Origin: Pseudonocardia nigra
GTDB lineage: Bacteria; Actinomycetota; Actinomycetes; Mycobacteriales; Pseudonocardiaceae
DNA: 64,000 bases
NCBI RefSeq assembly: GCF_019396355.1
Contig: NZ_JAHKRK010000009.1
Location: forward strand, 18,101 to 82,100
Direction: 5' to 3'
Translations under genes and position numbers: made by a program
Part shown: one piece after another, positions 52,503 to 61,548 of the stretch
How the letters are laid out: the number at the start of each line of letters is the position of its first letter
How positions within the stretch are numbered: position 1 is the stretch's first letter
Notes under the pieces: generated by a model
What the model was told of the DNA's origin: nothing
Seen by the model: only the letters and a program-made list of their open reading frames with translations
Databases searched by the model: none

Positions 52503-53495
52503 ATGATGCGCTTCTACCTGCAGAAGATCGGCTTCTACCTGGCGGCGCTCTGGGCAGCCCTGACCATCAACTTCGTGCTGCCGAGGCTGATGCCGGGCAA
52601 TCCCGTCGACATCATGCTGGCGAGGCTCTCGGCCCGGGGATCGGTGGCCCCGGAGGCCCGGCGGGCGATCGAACTCATGCTCGGCATGGACACCGACCAG
52701 TCCATCGTCGGTCAGTACGTCGCCTACCTGGGGAACGTGGCCAGGGGTGACTTCGGGGTGTCGGTGACGGTCTTCCCGCAGACCGTCGCCGACACCATCG
52801 CCGACACCCTGCCGTGGACGATCGCGCTGATGGGTATCGCCACGGTCATCTCGTTCGTCCTCGGCGTGGTGCTGGGCCAGTTCGCCGGCTGGAAGCGCGG
52901 ATCGTGGCTGGACAAGCTCATCCCGGTCACCACGATGTTCCAGTCGGTGCCGTACTTCTGGCTGGCGCTGGTCCTGCTCTACCTGTTCGGCAGCGTGTGG
53001 CAGGTCTTCCCGCTGAACGGCGGCTACGACGTCTACGAGACCACCCCCGGCTGGAACGGCGAGTTCATCGCGAGCGCGATCTACTACGGCACCCTCCCGG
53101 CCCTGACGATCGTGCTGTCGTCGGTGGCGGGCTGGATGCTCGGGATGCGCAACATGATGGTGTCGACGCTGTCGGAGGACTACGTCGTCACCGCGGAGGC
53201 CAAGGGCCTGCACCCCCGCCGGATCATGACGACCTACGCGGCCCGCAACGCCATCCTGCCCTCGCTCGCGGGCTTCGCGATCTCCCTCGGGTTCATCGTC
53301 GCCGGGTCGATCGTCGCCGAACAGGTCTTCTCCTACCCCGGCATCGGCATGACGCTGCTGTCGGCCGTGCAGAACAACGACTACGCGCTGATGCAGGGGA
53401 TCTTCCTCGTCATCACGCTCTCGGTGCTCGGAGCGAACCTGCTGGTCGACCTGCTCTACAGCCTCATCGACCCCCGCACCCGGGCCCGGGCGTAG
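52503..53495 (+). CDS. ABC transporter permease, DppB/OppB type
   Basis: A 330-residue inner-membrane protein with six helices. N-terminal MMRFYLQKIGFYLAALWAALTINFVLPRLMPGNPVDIMLARLS is the OppB-type signature, and the EAA loop reads DYVVTAEAKGLHPRRIMTTYAARNAILPSLAGF. The periplasmic loop with GWNGEFIASAIYYGTLPALTIV is typical of the oligosaccharide-type members. It starts three bases after the substrate-binding protein stop. Confidence 0.93.
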   Translation: MMRFYLQKIGFYLAALWAALTINFVLPRLMPGNPVDIMLARLSARGSVAPEARRAIELMLGMDTDQSIVGQYVAYLGNVARGDFGVSVTVFPQTVADTIADTLPWTIALMGIATVISFVLGVVLGQFAGWKRGSWLDKLIPVTTMFQSVPYFWLALVLLYLFGSVWQVFPLNGGYDVYETTPGWNGEFIASAIYYGTLPALTIVLSSVAGWMLGMRNMMVSTLSEDYVVTAEAKGLHPRRIMTTYAARNAILPSLAGFAISLGFIVAGSIVAEQVFSYPGIGMTLLSAVQNNDYALMQGIFLVITLSVLGANLLVDLLYSLIDPRTRARA

Positions 53496-53510
53496 GAGGA
53501 GGACGTCGTC

Positions 53511-54449
53511 ATGGCCATCACCACCGACACGACCGTCGCGCCCGATGCCGCGGTCTCCGGTGCGCGCCGCACACGCAAGCGCCTGCGACTGCCGGAGCCG
53601 ACCCCGATGATGATCGGCGGCCTCGTGATCTGCGGGGCCATCACGCTGTTCGGCGTCGTTGCCCCGTTCCTCGTGGGCAGCCCGGACGCGGTGAACAACG
53701 TCGGGCTGCGGCCGCCGGGCGACGGGTACCTGCTCGGCACCACCCAGACCGGGCAGGACGTCTTCGCCCAGCTCGCCCACGCCACCCGTGGGTCGCTGAT
53801 CATCGGCTTGACGGTCGGCGTGCTCGCCATCCTGTTCTCGGCCGTCTTCGGGATCATCGGGGCGTACGTCGGCGGCTGGGTCGACGAGGGCTTCTCGCTG
53901 TTCAGCAACATCATGCTGGTCATCCCGGGCCTCCCGCTCGTGATCGTCATCTCGAGCTACGTGCAGCAGAAGGGCATCCTGCTCATCTCCCTCGTGCTGG
54001 CGGTCACGAGCTGGGCCGGCGCCGCCCGCGTGCTGCGCGCGGTCACGCTGAGCGTGCGCAGCCGTGACTACGTGCTGGCCTCGCCCGTGGCGGGGGAGCG
54101 GACCTGGCGGATCCTGTTCGTGGAGATCATGCCCAACCTCGTGCCGCTGCTGGCGTCGATGTTCATCTTCGCGGTGATCGGCGCGATCCTCGGCGAGGCC
54201 GGCCTCGCGTTCATCGGCCTCGGGGCGAGCAACTCCTGGACCTGGGGAACCATGCTGTTCTGGGCCGGCAACGGGCTCGCGCTCCGGCTCGGGGCGCTGT
54301 GGTGGTTCGTCCCGCCCGGCCTGCTCATCGCGCTGTTCGGCGCCGGTCTCGCAATGATCAACTTCGCGATCGACGAGATCATCAACCCCAAGCTGCGCAA
54401 CCAGGGCGCCTCGGCCGTCCGGCGGCGCAGGACGAAGGAGGCGCGATGA
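53511..54449 (+). CDS. ABC transporter permease, DppC/OppC type
   Basis: A 312-residue permease. A basic N-terminal tail is followed by MMIGGLVICGAITLFGVVAPFLVG, GYLLGTTQTGQDVFAQLAHATRGSLIIGLTVGVLAILFSAVFGIIGAYVGG, and the EAA loop RSRDYVLASPVAGERTWRILFVEIMPNLVPLL. AGGAGGAGG precedes ATG 53511. It pairs with the upstream OppB-type permease and overlaps the ATPase gene. Confidence 0.93.
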   Translation: MAITTDTTVAPDAAVSGARRTRKRLRLPEPTPMMIGGLVICGAITLFGVVAPFLVGSPDAVNNVGLRPPGDGYLLGTTQTGQDVFAQLAHATRGSLIIGLTVGVLAILFSAVFGIIGAYVGGWVDEGFSLFSNIMLVIPGLPLVIVISSYVQQKGILLISLVLAVTSWAGAARVLRAVTLSVRSRDYVLASPVAGERTWRILFVEIMPNLVPLLASMFIFAVIGAILGEAGLAFIGLGASNSWTWGTMLFWAGNGLALRLGALWWFVPPGLLIALFGAGLAMINFAIDEIINPKLRNQGASAVRRRRTKEAR

Positions 54450-55345
54450 ACATCGCTGACCCCGTGCTGACGCTCGAGAACGTCAGCATCGACTACCTGG
54501 CCGAGAAGACCGTCCACGCGGTCCGGAACGTCGATCTCACGCTCGGTCGTGGCGAGATCCTCGGCCTCGCCGGGGAGAGCGGCTGCGGGAAGAGCACGCT
54601 CGCCTACGGGATCACCCGGTTGCTCAAGCCGCCCGCGGTGATCTCCTCGGGCCGGATGGTCTTCTCCGGCCGCGACGGCATCGCGCTCGACCTCGCCGCG
54701 CTGCAGGGTGAGCAGCTGCGGGCGGTCCGCTGGGACAGGATCTCGATGGTGTTCCAGGGGGCGATGAACTCGCTCAACCCCGTCATCGACATCCGCGCCC
54801 AGCTCGAGGACGTGTTCACGACGCACCGGCCGGGCATGGGCAGGCAGGAGCGCCGGAAGCTCGCAGGCAACCTGCTGGAGCGCGTCGGCGTCGACCGGGT
54901 CCGGTTGTCGTCCTACCCCCACGAGCTGTCCGGCGGGATGCGGCAGCGGGTCATGATCGCCATGGCCATGACGCTCGGACCCGAGGTCATGATCATGGAC
55001 GAGCCCACGACGGCGCTCGACGTCGTGGTGCAGCGGGAGATCCTGCGGGAGATCACGCGACTGCGGGCCGAGCTCGGGTTCGCCGTCGTCTTCATCACCC
55101 ACGACCTGCCGCTGCTGCTCGAGATCAGCGACCGGATCGCCGTGATGCGCGAGGGCCGCATCGTCGAGCTGGGCGCGGCCGCGGACGTCTACCTGCGCCC
55201 GCAGCACGCCTACACGAAGCAGCTGCTCGCCTCGTTCCCCAGCCTCACCGGCGATCGCGGCCAGTTCGTCCGCGGCGGGGCCGACACGAGGCTCGAGGAG
55301 CTCGACCGCGTGCGCGTCCACGCCGAGGAGGTGGCGTCGCGGTGA
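54446..55345 (+). CDS. ABC transporter ATP-binding protein, OppD type
   Basis: A 299-residue ATPase. Walker A GLAGESGCGKSTLAYGI near residue 45, Q-loop ISMVFQGAMNSLNP, signature LSGGMRQRVMIAMAM, Walker B VMIMDEPTTALD and switch VFITHDLPLLLEISDR are all present. The C-terminal oligopeptide-type tail (LRPQHAYTKQLLASFPSLTGDR) lacks the cysteine cluster seen in some OppD/F proteins. Start and stop overlap its neighbours. Confidence 0.94.
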   Translation: MNIADPVLTLENVSIDYLAEKTVHAVRNVDLTLGRGEILGLAGESGCGKSTLAYGITRLLKPPAVISSGRMVFSGRDGIALDLAALQGEQLRAVRWDRISMVFQGAMNSLNPVIDIRAQLEDVFTTHRPGMGRQERRKLAGNLLERVGVDRVRLSSYPHELSGGMRQRVMIAMAMTLGPEVMIMDEPTTALDVVVQREILREITRLRAELGFAVVFITHDLPLLLEISDRIAVMREGRIVELGAAADVYLRPQHAYTKQLLASFPSLTGDRGQFVRGGADTRLEELDRVRVHAEEVASR

Positions 55346-56139
55346 CCACCCTGGAGCTGCGCGACGTCGTCAAGGAGTACCGGCTGCGGGGCGGCCGGCG
55401 CGGGCAGACGCTCGCGGCCGTCCAGAACGTGAGCCTCACTGTGGAGTCGGGCAGGACCGTCGCGCTCGTCGGTCAGAGCGGGAGCGGGAAGTCGACGATC
55501 GCGAAGCTGCTCATGCAACTGGAGCGGCCCACGTCGGGGCAGATCCTCCTCGACGGGAAGCCGATCGGCCGCCACGGCCGGGCACTGCGCGAGTACCGCA
55601 AGAACGTGCAGATGGTGTTCCAGGACCCGTTCGCGTCGCTCAACCCGTTCCACACGGTCGCCCACCACCTGGAGCGGCCGCTGCGCCTGCACGGCAGGGG
55701 GCGATCGGCCGACGAGATCGAGCGGCTCGTCCACGGCCTGCTGGAGCGGGTCCGCCTCGAGCCCGCCGAGCTCGTGGCGCGCAGGCGGCCCCACGAGCTG
55801 TCCGGGGGCCAGCGCCAGCGGGTCGCGATCGCCAGGGCACTGGCGCCCGAGCCGTCGATCCTCGTGGCCGACGAGCCGGTGTCGATGCTCGACGTGTCGA
55901 TCCGCCTGGGCGTGCTCAACCTGCTTGCGGACCTGCAACGCGAGTCAAACCTCGGCGTCCTCTACATCACCCACGACCTCGCCACGGCGCGGCACTTCTC
56001 CGACGAGATCCTCGTGATGCGCGGCGGCGAGATCGTCGAGCGCGGCCCGTCCGACGACGTCATCCTCGACCCGCAGCACGAGTACACGAAGCTCCTGCTC
56101 GACGCCTCACCCAACCCGGAAAAGAGATTGGCCCAGTGA
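55342..56139 (+). CDS. ABC transporter ATP-binding protein, OppF type
   Basis: A 265-residue ATPase with Walker A ALVGQSGSGKSTIAKLLMQLERPTSGQILLDG, Q-loop VQMVFQDPFASLNPFHTV, signature HELSGGQRQRVAIARALAPEPSILVADEPVSMLDVSIR, and ITHDLATARHFSDEILVM. It completes the importer. Its stop overlaps the GTG of the beta-mannosidase gene; the sequence GGCCCAGTGACG occurs twice, 18 bases apart, at this junction. Confidence 0.94.
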   Translation: MTTLELRDVVKEYRLRGGRRGQTLAAVQNVSLTVESGRTVALVGQSGSGKSTIAKLLMQLERPTSGQILLDGKPIGRHGRALREYRKNVQMVFQDPFASLNPFHTVAHHLERPLRLHGRGRSADEIERLVHGLLERVRLEPAELVARRRPHELSGGQRQRVAIARALAPEPSILVADEPVSMLDVSIRLGVLNLLADLQRESNLGVLYITHDLATARHFSDEILVMRGGEIVERGPSDDVILDPQHEYTKLLLDASPNPEKRLAQ

Positions 56140-58673
56140 CGGAGATCGGCCCAGTGACGCTCGATGACCTCGAGACCTCCCGCTCCCCGCAGGTCCCCGC
56201 CCTCGTTCCGCTGCGCGCCACCCCGTTGACCACCGACGCCGGTGTCTCGTGGTCGGTGCGACCCGGTGCGGGTCCGGTCCCGGCGGGGCTGTTGCCGGAC
56301 GCGCTGCCGGCCACCGTGCCGGGCGAGGTGCACACCGACCTGCTGGCCGCGGGCGCGATCCCGGACCCGTTCGACGGGGCCAACGAGGGCGCGCTGGCCT
56401 GGATCGGGCGCACGGCGTGGCTCTACCGGGCGGACTTCACCTGGAACCCCGACGGCGGGTGCCGCCACGAGCTCGTGGCCGACGGGCTGGACACGGTGGC
56501 CACGGTGCGGCTCAACGGCACCGAGGTGGGGCGCACCGCCAACCAGCACCGCAGCCACCGGTTCGACGTCACCGCGCTGCTGGTGCCGGGCGCCAACGAG
56601 CTGGTCGTCGAGTTCGCCGCGCCGGTCGACGCCGCGGAACGGCTCGCCGAGCAGCTCGGCGCCCGCCCGCACGTCAACCACCACCCGTTCAACGCGATCC
56701 GCAAAATGGCGAGCAACTACGGGTGGGACTGGGGCCCGGACGTGGCGACCGCCGGGATCTGGAGGCCGATCCGGATCGAGTCGTGGAGCGACGTGCGGAT
56801 CGCGGCGGTGCGTCCGCTGGCCACGGTGGACGGCGCCACCGGCGTGCTCGACGTGCATGTCGACCTGGCCTGGGAGGACGAGCCGAGGATCGAGGCCGTC
56901 ACGGTCGCGGTCCGGGTGGGTGGGCGCACCGCCGAGGCCGTCGTCGCGGCCGGGCAGGTGTCGGCGTGCGTCACCGCCACCGTCGAGGACGTCGATCTGT
57001 GGTGGCCCCGCGGGTACGGCGACCAGCCGCTCCACGACGTGGCCGTCGCGCTCACCGCGGGCGACGGCGTGAGGATCGGCGGGTGGGACGGGCGGGTCGG
57101 GTTCCGCACGGTCGAGCTGGACACCGCCCCCGACGAGCACGGCGGGGCGTTCACCTTTCGGGTCAACGGCGAGGAGGTGTACGTCCGCGGCGCCAACTGG
57201 ATCCCCGACGACGCCTTCGTCACCCGCCTGACGGCCGAGACCTACGCGCGCAGCGTCCGCGACGCCGTCGACGCGAACATCAACCTCCTGCGCGTCTGGG
57301 GCGGCGGGATCTACGAGAGCGAGCACTTCTACCGGGCGTGTGACGAGCTGGGCGTGCTCGTGTGGCAGGACTTCCTGTTCGCCTGCGCCGCCTACGCGGA
57401 GGAGGAGCCGCTGCGCGGCGAGGTGGAGGCCGAGGCACACGAGGCGGTCACCCGGCTGTCGCAGCACGCGAGCCTCGCGCTGTGGAACGGCTGCAACGAG
57501 AACATCTGGGGTTACGTCGAGTGGAACTGGCGGGCCCCGCTGGCCGGACGCACCTGGGGCGCGGGGTACTACCTCGACGTCCTGCCGGGCATCGTGGCGG
57601 AGCTCGACCCGCGCACGCCGTACTCGGCGGGCAGCCCGTACTCGTTCAGCCCGTTCATCCACCCGAACGACCCGCGCAACGGCAGCATGCACATCTGGGA
57701 CGTGTGGAACGAGGTGGACTACCGCGCCTACCACGACTACGCGCCCCGTTTCGTCGCGGAGTTCGGCTTCCAGGGCCCGCCCGCGTGGTCGACGCTCACC
57801 TCGGTGGTGCACGACGAGCCGCTCGACCCGCACGGCCCGCAGATGCTGGTGCACCAGAAGGCCGCGGACGGCAACGGCAAGCTCGAGCGGGGCCTCGGCG
57901 ACCACCTGCCGAAGTGGCGCGACGTCGACGAGTGGCACTGGATCACCCAGCTCAACCAGGCACGCGCGGTCGCGTACGGCATCGAGCACTTCCGCAGCCT
58001 GTTCCCGCGCAACACCGGCGCGGTCGTCTGGCAGCTCAACGACAACTGGCCGGTGATCTCCTGGGCGGCCGTGGACGGGTACGGGATCCGCAAGCCGCTG
58101 TGGCACGCCCTGCGGCGGGTGTTCGCCGACCGGCTCGTCACGGTCCAGCCGCGCGACGGCGGGCTCGCGGTCGTGGTGCACAACGACTCGCCGGACCCGT
58201 GGTCGGCGGAGCTGGTCGTGACCCGGCGGGGGACCGGCGCCGGGAGCCCCGTGCTCGCGAGCGAGGCGCTGCCGGTCGAGGTGGCCGCGCGCAGCGCCGT
58301 CACGGTGGAGCTGCCGCCGTCGCTGGCGGTGGCCGGGGTGCCTGACGCGGAGTTCCTGCAGGTCACCGGGTCCTCCCCGGCGTTCTGGTACTTCCGCGAG
58401 GACAGCGGCCTACACCTGGTGCCCACCGCCGACGCCCTGACGGCGGAGGCGACCCGCACGGCCGACGGCTACCAGGTCCGCGTCACCGCGTCCGCGCTGG
58501 TCAAGGACGTCTGCCTGTTCCCGGACCGGCTCGACCCCGCCGCCCGCGTCGACTCCGGCCTGGTGACCCTGGCCGCGGGCGAGAGCCACACCTTCACGGT
58601 GACGTCAGGGGAGCTGGACCGGGCAGTCCTGACCGGGGCCCCGGTACTCCGCACGGTGAACGACCTGACCTGA
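56136..58673 (+). CDS. beta-mannosidase (glycoside hydrolase family 2)
   Basis: An 845-residue enzyme without signal peptide, so it acts on imported beta-mannosides. An N-terminal sugar-binding domain (WLYRADFTWNPDGGCRHELVADGLDTVATVRLNGTEVG), immunoglobulin-like domain and TIM barrel are visible. The acid/base is Glu455 in LWNGCNENIWGYVEWNW and the nucleophile Glu542 in VAEFGFQGPPAW, with RVWGGGIYESEHFYRACDELGVLVWQDFLFACAAY before them, a beta-mannosidase hallmark. It probably removes terminal mannose from manno-oligosaccharides brought in by the adjacent transporter. GTG 56136 or GTG 56154 may be the start because of a short duplication. Confidence 0.93.
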   Translation: MTEIGPVTLDDLETSRSPQVPALVPLRATPLTTDAGVSWSVRPGAGPVPAGLLPDALPATVPGEVHTDLLAAGAIPDPFDGANEGALAWIGRTAWLYRADFTWNPDGGCRHELVADGLDTVATVRLNGTEVGRTANQHRSHRFDVTALLVPGANELVVEFAAPVDAAERLAEQLGARPHVNHHPFNAIRKMASNYGWDWGPDVATAGIWRPIRIESWSDVRIAAVRPLATVDGATGVLDVHVDLAWEDEPRIEAVTVAVRVGGRTAEAVVAAGQVSACVTATVEDVDLWWPRGYGDQPLHDVAVALTAGDGVRIGGWDGRVGFRTVELDTAPDEHGGAFTFRVNGEEVYVRGANWIPDDAFVTRLTAETYARSVRDAVDANINLLRVWGGGIYESEHFYRACDELGVLVWQDFLFACAAYAEEEPLRGEVEAEAHEAVTRLSQHASLALWNGCNENIWGYVEWNWRAPLAGRTWGAGYYLDVLPGIVAELDPRTPYSAGSPYSFSPFIHPNDPRNGSMHIWDVWNEVDYRAYHDYAPRFVAEFGFQGPPAWSTLTSVVHDEPLDPHGPQMLVHQKAADGNGKLERGLGDHLPKWRDVDEWHWITQLNQARAVAYGIEHFRSLFPRNTGAVVWQLNDNWPVISWAAVDGYGIRKPLWHALRRVFADRLVTVQPRDGGLAVVVHNDSPDPWSAELVVTRRGTGAGSPVLASEALPVEVAARSAVTVELPPSLAVAGVPDAEFLQVTGSSPAFWYFREDSGLHLVPTADALTAEATRTADGYQVRVTASALVKDVCLFPDRLDPAARVDSGLVTLAAGESHTFTVTSGELDRAVLTGAPVLRTVNDLT

Positions 58674-58700
58674 GCCCGCCCGCCTCCCCCGCCGCCTGGC

Positions 58701-58747
58701 AGCAAGGTGGCGATACTGCCGTCCAGTGGCAGCATTGCCACCTTGCT
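58701..58747. repeat. palindromic repeat, copy 3, between convergent glycosidase genes
   Basis: AGCAAGGTGGCGATACTGCC (58701-58720) and GGCAGCATTGCCACCTTGCT (58728-58747) form a 20 bp stem with one or two wobble positions and a 7-base loop. It lies between the GH2 stop (58673, plus) and the GH36 stop (58783, minus), the same setting as the copy at 8743. Confidence 0.85.
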
Positions 58748-58782
58748 GGCGTTCCGGGCCGGGGACGTGCGGCGCTCGGACC

Positions 58783-60903
58783 TCAGAGCGCGCGAAGGTG
58801 CACCAGGGCGGCGTGGTCGGGCTGCAGCGGCGGCGCCTGGATCCCGACGGCGGCGAGGGCGCGGCCGGACAGCGTCACCTCGCCGCGTTGCCAGCTGGGG
58901 GCGTCGTTGTTCGTGGCGAGCGGGCCGGACGGGCCGACGGGTGCGAGCCGGTAGCGGCGATCCGGGTCGAGCCCGGGAATCCGGACGAGGCCGGGCGGCC
59001 AGCAGCTCGGCCGGTCCATCATCACGAACGCGAACAGCGCCTCCGAGCGGTCCTGCGCCACCACGCCGTGTGCCCACACGGCGTCTACCGGGTGATCCAC
59101 CCGCACGGTCCGGCCGCTGTGCAGCAGCGGGCGGAACCGCTTCGCGAGCGCCACCCACTCGGCGAGCTCGGCCCGTTCCTCCACACTCGCCCTGGTGATG
59201 TCCCATTCGATCCCGAACGAGCCGAACAGCGCGGTGGCCGCGCGGAACGACAGGTCGTGGGTGCGGCCGGTGCTGTGCGAGACCGGGCTGCCGACTTGGC
59301 TGCCGACGAGCTCGGCGGGCAGCAGCTGCGCGGTCCAGCGCAGGATCTGCTGGCGCTCGTGCGGGTCGATGCAGTCGCTGGCCCAGATGCGGTCGGTGCG
59401 CTCGAGGATGCCGAGGTCGACCCGGGCCCCGCCGGACGAGCACGACTCGATCTCCAGCCTGGGGTGCGCCGCCTTCAGGCCGTCGAGGAGCCGGTAGACG
59501 GCCAGCGTCTGGGCGTGGCCCGCGCGGCCGGTGGCGGTCGAGCCGGCCTCGACGAGGTCGCGGTTGTGGTCCCACTTCAGGTAGGCGACGCCGTACTCCG
59601 TCACCAGGCTGCTCAGGCGCTCGAGGATGTGGGCGTACGCCTCCGGCTGCGCCAGGTCGAGCACCTGCTGGCGGCGGGCCTCCAGGGGCAGTCGCCCGCC
59701 CGTCTGCAGGATCCACTCCGGGTGCGCGCGGGCGAGGTCGGAGTCCGGGTTGACCATCTCCGGCTCCACCCACAGGCCGAACTCCATCCCGCGCTCCTTC
59801 ACGCGGTCGACGAGGGGGTGCAGTCCCTTCGGCCACACGTCCTCGTCCACGTACCAGTCGCCGAGCCCGGCATCGTCGCTGCGGCGCCCGCGGAACCACC
59901 CGTCGTCGAGGACGAAACGCTCGACGCCCACCTCGGCGGCGCGCTCGACGAGGTCGAGCAGCCGGTCGAGGTCATGGTCGAAGTACACCGCCTCCCACGT
60001 GTTCAGGACGACCGGGCGCGTCGAGCGCGGGTGCTGTGGCCGGCTGCGCAGGTGCTCGTGGAACCGCGCCGCGGCGTCGTCCAGGCCGACGCCGTACGTG
60101 CCGTGGATCCACGGGCTGCGGTAGGTCTCGTCGCGGGCGAGCGCCAGCTCGCCGGGGAGCAGCAGCTCGCCGCCGGCCAGCAGGGTGCGGCCGGACGTCA
60201 TCCGCTCCAGGTACGAGCGGTGGTTGCCGCTGAAGCCGACGTGCAGCCCCCACACCTCGCCGCCGCCGAACCCGAAGCCCGCCTCGCCGGCCATGAGCAC
60301 GGTGGCCGCGTCGGTGCCGGTCCGGCCGCGCCGGTTCTCCCGCAGGTGCATGGCGACCGTGATGGCGCGGCGCTGTGGCACGCGCTCGCGCGACCAGCGA
60401 CCGGCCTGGTCGAGCAGCTCCGTCGCCACCGGCGGCACCGGGAGCGCGACCGCCAGCTGTTCCACCGAGAAGGGCCTGTCGGCTGTGTTCGTGACGGCGG
60501 CCCGGGTGCGCACGAGCCCGGACGCGAGCAGCTCGACCTCGACCTCCAGTGCGAGCCCCGCGGCGGGGTCGCTCGCGCGGGCGACGACCCGGCGACCCGC
60601 CTCGTCGACGGCGTACTCGGTGGCGCCGAACCGCGTCGACCACGCGTCGCCACCCCCGTGCCCGAGGAGCGCGGGAGCGCCCATCCACCCCGCGCTGTGC
60701 TCGGGCAGCAGGCTCACCCGGACCGGCACGTCGACGGCGTTCTCCAGCAGCGGGGCCACCGTGCCGGCGAGGTCGCGCAGCTCGTCCTGGCCCACGGGAC
60801 CGAGGTCCGCGCCCCAGTGCAGGACGGCGGGCAGGGTGTCGCCCGGCAGGTCGAGCACGAGGCTCACCCCACCGGCCCGCAGGTGGACGATGGACGCGAT
60901 CAT
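58783..60903 (-). CDS. alpha-galactosidase (glycoside hydrolase family 36)
   Basis: A 706-residue cytoplasmic enzyme. An N-terminal beta-supersandwich precedes the TIM barrel with NTWEAVYFDHDLDRLLDLVERAAEVGVERFVLDDGWFRGRR and GLWVEPEMVNPDSDLARAHPEWIL. The catalytic nucleophile Asp445 is in VAYLKWDHNRDLVEAG and the acid/base Asp510 in IWASDCIDPHERQQI. It should remove alpha-1,6-galactosyl branches from galactomanno-oligosaccharides, complementing the beta-mannosidase. ATG 60903 has GAGGAG six bases upstream. The frame is open further upstream through a decayed SGNH gene to GTG 61347. Confidence 0.93.
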   Translation of the reverse strand: MIASIVHLRAGGVSLVLDLPGDTLPAVLHWGADLGPVGQDELRDLAGTVAPLLENAVDVPVRVSLLPEHSAGWMGAPALLGHGGGDAWSTRFGATEYAVDEAGRRVVARASDPAAGLALEVEVELLASGLVRTRAAVTNTADRPFSVEQLAVALPVPPVATELLDQAGRWSRERVPQRRAITVAMHLRENRRGRTGTDAATVLMAGEAGFGFGGGEVWGLHVGFSGNHRSYLERMTSGRTLLAGGELLLPGELALARDETYRSPWIHGTYGVGLDDAAARFHEHLRSRPQHPRSTRPVVLNTWEAVYFDHDLDRLLDLVERAAEVGVERFVLDDGWFRGRRSDDAGLGDWYVDEDVWPKGLHPLVDRVKERGMEFGLWVEPEMVNPDSDLARAHPEWILQTGGRLPLEARRQQVLDLAQPEAYAHILERLSSLVTEYGVAYLKWDHNRDLVEAGSTATGRAGHAQTLAVYRLLDGLKAAHPRLEIESCSSGGARVDLGILERTDRIWASDCIDPHERQQILRWTAQLLPAELVGSQVGSPVSHSTGRTHDLSFRAATALFGSFGIEWDITRASVEERAELAEWVALAKRFRPLLHSGRTVRVDHPVDAVWAHGVVAQDRSEALFAFVMMDRPSCWPPGLVRIPGLDPDRRYRLAPVGPSGPLATNNDAPSWQRGEVTLSGRALAAVGIQAPPLQPDHAALVHLRAL

Positions 60904-61347
60904 GCGATCTCCTCGGTGCGGGGTCGGTGTCGGCGTCGGGGGCACGGCACGGTGGCCGGCCAGAGGTCGGCGAGCACGCGGTGCCCAGGTCGGTCGGGTG
61001 GCCCGCGTCCACATCTCCCGGTCGGCGGGCGCGAGCACCGCGTCCCACCGCTCGGCGAGCCGGCGGATCACCTCGATCTCGGGGCGTTCGAGCGGCGGTC
61101 GGTGCCCCATCCCGACTCCCCGGTCGACGAGGCGATTGCCGCTGGCGCCGCTGTTGACCGGCCGCGGGGTGGCACCGGGCCGCGCGGCGAGCTCGTCGGC
61201 CACCGTCCGGACCCAGCCGTGGCCCGGCCCGCGGCCGGCGTCGTCGCGCCGTCCGCCGTCGGTGACGCTGTCCCCGGCGAACGCCACGATGCGCGCGTCG
61301 TCGAGCACTGCGTCCTCCCGTGCGGACGGGTCCCGGCCGAACAGCAC
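60904..61347 (-). pseudogene. decayed SGNH/GDSL hydrolase remnant, in frame with GH36
   Basis: From GTG 61347 the frame reads VAFAGDSVTDGGRRDD (block I with the nucleophile-type GDS), GHGWVRTVADELAARPGA and VNSGASGNRLVD (block II), as in SGNH hydrolases. It then jumps to RRLAERWDAVLAPADREMWTRA and RRPLAGHRAV. The GxND block is absent, and where DxxHP-x-x-GH is expected the text is RARRPLAGH. About 80-100 residues are therefore missing and the Asp/His pair is lost. No stop separates it from the GH36 start at 60903, so translation could run through or restart. A full-length relative could deacetylate oligosaccharides. Confidence 0.65.
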
Positions 61348-61363
61348 GGAACGACGAAACTGA

Positions 61364-61375
61364 TGAACCGGTTCA
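61364..61375 (-). promoter_or_regulatory. LacI-type operator, perfect palindrome, upstream of SGNH-GH36
   Basis: TGAACCGGTTCA lies 16 bases before GTG 61347 in the region divergent from the LacI gene. Identical to the site at 50576. It should control the GH36 transcript and perhaps the regulator itself. Confidence 0.78.
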
Positions 61376-61480
61376 GAGCGCCGGCGACGCTACCGGAGCG
61401 GGCATCGGCGTCGCCAGTGGCGATTCGTGCGGAAATCGGCGGGCGGAGCGATTGCCGTTCGGGCACCAGCCTGTCAGGCC

Positions 61481-61486
61481 GATAAT
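61481..61486 (+). promoter_or_regulatory. possible -10 of the LacI gene
   Basis: GATAAT lies 62 bases before GTG 61549. No good -35 is visible, so this is tentative. Confidence 0.3.
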
Positions 61487-61548
61487 GTGAGCGGGCGCCG
61501 GGCCCCGCGACGGGTGTCGGGCACAGCGTCGTCGAAGGAGGATTCCGC

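Noticed and set aside
55962..58181. 739-codon minus-strand frame opposite the beta-mannosidase
   Set aside because: Antisense shadow of a GH2 gene with intact catalytic motifs.
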